In this document: one piece after another, positions 62,862 through 64,000 of the stretch
How positions within the stretch are numbered: position 1 is the first letter of the stretch
Layout: every line of letters starts with the position of its first letter
Source of the DNA: Chelydra serpentina
Taxonomy: Eukaryota > Chordata > Testudines > Chelydridae
Reading direction: 5' to 3'
Length of the DNA: 64,000 nt
Assembly (NCBI GenBank): GCA_037349315.1
Contig: JBAIAC010000008.1
Span: 40,274,001-40,338,000 of the forward strand
Notes under the pieces: model-generated
What the model was told of the DNA's origin: nothing
The model's input: the letters and a program-made list of their open reading frames with translations, nothing else
Databases searched by the model: none
Translations under genes and position numbers: made by a program

Positions 62862-63629
62862 GTTTAAGAGAAGTGGTGTTTGGTGACTCCCACACATGAA
62901 TGTGCACAGCAGAGCTGTTTGGAATTGCAGCAAAGAAAGGAAAACAAGAGCATGATCACTTTTGTGGTTTTTTTTCTTTTCTTTTTTCTTTTTTCTTTTT
63001 TTGCCAGCCCTCGTGTATAGAACCGTCCCTGCGCAGATGGTACATCTGCTATGATGCCTGTCAGCCCTGGAATGATGTTTGTCTCACATGTCAAAAATGC
63101 AGTGTATGGACACATATGATCCAAAAATATTCAATAACAAATATTCAGTAACACAGCACCATAAACAGGATCATATTCATAGCAGAGATTCCAGCCATTC
63201 AGCGCTGACTCTCCATGAAGACAGTGGGCTGAATCTCCAGCAATGCCAAATTCTTGTGCCTTGGAGGGTCTACGTCTTCTTCGAATCTGGAGATAGCTGT
63301 GGGTCAGACTGGATCTTGATGTAAAGTAGAATGGCCACAGGGCAGCTCTAATTTATGTGGCAAAGGAGCAAGTTAAAGCTGAGCTGCATTAAGTAGCTTT
63401 AATTTACCCCCTTTTTAAATACTGTTCTTACAGAGGATGATGCTGGGTAAGGCACTAAGCCCTGATCATACCCACCTTTTTTACAGAACTCCTAAAATGG
63501 CATAATTTCTCCAGGAACAGGCAGTAGCAGTTTTCTCATAGCTTATACTCACTTCAGCGGTTTATGTGCAACTGGCAACTGTTTTTGTCAACTGCATGCC
63601 ATGCACCAGACGGGATAACTAGGCAGCAA
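62862..63629. other. No gene; pyrimidine-rich tract
   Basis: Contains a T/C-rich tract (about 62966-63002) and otherwise unassigned sequence. Confidence 0.45.
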
Positions 63630-63725
63630 ATCACCTTGCCTTTCTGTGCCTCAGTTTCCCCTTCTGTGAAGTTGGGATAATAATATTTACTAACACAAAG
63701 TGATGTTGTTTTAGGTCCTGTATAA
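63630..63725 (+). mobile_element. MIR-like ancient SINE fragment
   Basis: Contains ctgtgcctcagtttcccctt and gttgggataataatatttac, the MIR-type 3' region in plus orientation. Confidence 0.55.
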
Positions 63726-63730
63726 ACTTA

Positions 63731-63985
63731 GGCCAGGTCTACACTACAGACCTATATTGGTATAACTACGTCACCCATGGGGTGTGAAAAATCCACACCC
63801 CCTGAGTAACATAGTTATATCAACCTAACCCCCCCGCCACACACAGTGCTATGTCGATGGGGAGCTTCTCTTGAGGAGGTGGATTAACTACACCGATGGG
63901 AGAAGATCTCGCCCGTCGGTGTAGTAGTGTCTTCACTGAAGTGCTACAGCGGCGCAGCTGCAAGGCTGTATGTGAAGACAAGCCC
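63731..63985 (+). mobile_element. MITE with GGCCAGGTCTACACTA terminus
   Basis: Left GGCCAGGTCTACACTACAG and right GTGAAGACAAGCCC are imperfect inverted repeats. TTA and ATA flank the ends, compatible with a 3 bp Harbinger-type duplication. The interior has an inverted pair (gtgtgaaaaatccacacc) and gtagtgtcttcactgaagtg. A diverged copy in reverse lies at 46095-46265. Confidence 0.65.
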
Positions 63986-64000
63986 ATAGAGGTAGGCATG

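Noticed and set aside
42100..64000. AASS exons expected next in the conserved gene order
   Set aside because: I searched the open frames for the enzyme's N-terminus and saw nothing. The gene probably starts beyond the window.

Overview
This is a eukaryotic nuclear window, almost certainly from a turtle and most likely a hidden-necked (cryptodiran) one. The evidence is the repeat content. Many CR1 LINE fragments are present with the usual 3' end (ATTCTATGATT type). At 23.77-23.95 kb there is a tRNA-derived SINE with a CR1-type tail that matches the tortoise Cry I / Pol III SINE pattern. There are also abundant short hAT and Harbinger-like elements, Penelope-like fragments, and an intron-rich gene layout. 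The species cannot be decided from the sequence alone.

Two host genes are recognised, both on the + strand. The first is the 3' end of CADPS2 (CAPS2): the penultimate exon at 17442-17546, the last exon at 24038-24208, then a 3' UTR of roughly 0.8 kb. The first 17.4 kb would be an upstream CADPS2 intron. The second is a complete four-exon FEZF1 gene (39755-42099, 453 codons) with an N-terminal eh1 repressor motif and six C2H2 zinc fingers. CADPS2 followed by FEZF1 on the same strand is the order I recall from other amniotes. The next gene in that order, AASS, is not reached.

Layout. 1-2.1 kb: minus-strand CR1 copies, one split by two hAT insertions with visible target duplications. 2.1-17.4 kb: CADPS2 intron with scattered MITEs and CR1. 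17.4-25 kb: CADPS2 3' end with a palindromic hAT MITE and the SINE. About 25-46 kb: a region nearly free of mobile elements, with several CpG-rich blocks, around FEZF1. This is the usual look of a developmental regulator and its cis-regulatory domain. 46-64 kb: almost wall-to-wall mobile elements. It includes a nested CR1-in-CR1 with an embedded 7SL RNA-like insert (50521-50734), two Harbinger elements (one with a Myb/MADF-type ORF, one with a broken HARBI1-type transposase), a Penelope-like element with a GIY-YIG endonuclease domain, and more hAT MITEs.

The two genes do not form a biochemical pathway. CADPS2 primes dense-core vesicle exocytosis. FEZF1 is a forebrain and olfactory transcriptional repressor. 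Their proximity matters mainly because FEZF1 regulatory sequence may lie in the CADPS2 3' flank. The points most worth a second look are the non-canonical GC-AG first intron of FEZF1, the 7SL-like insert, the sharp mobile-element-poor zone, and the nested architecture of the distal 18 kb. I saw no CRISPR, bacterial or intact retroviral content.
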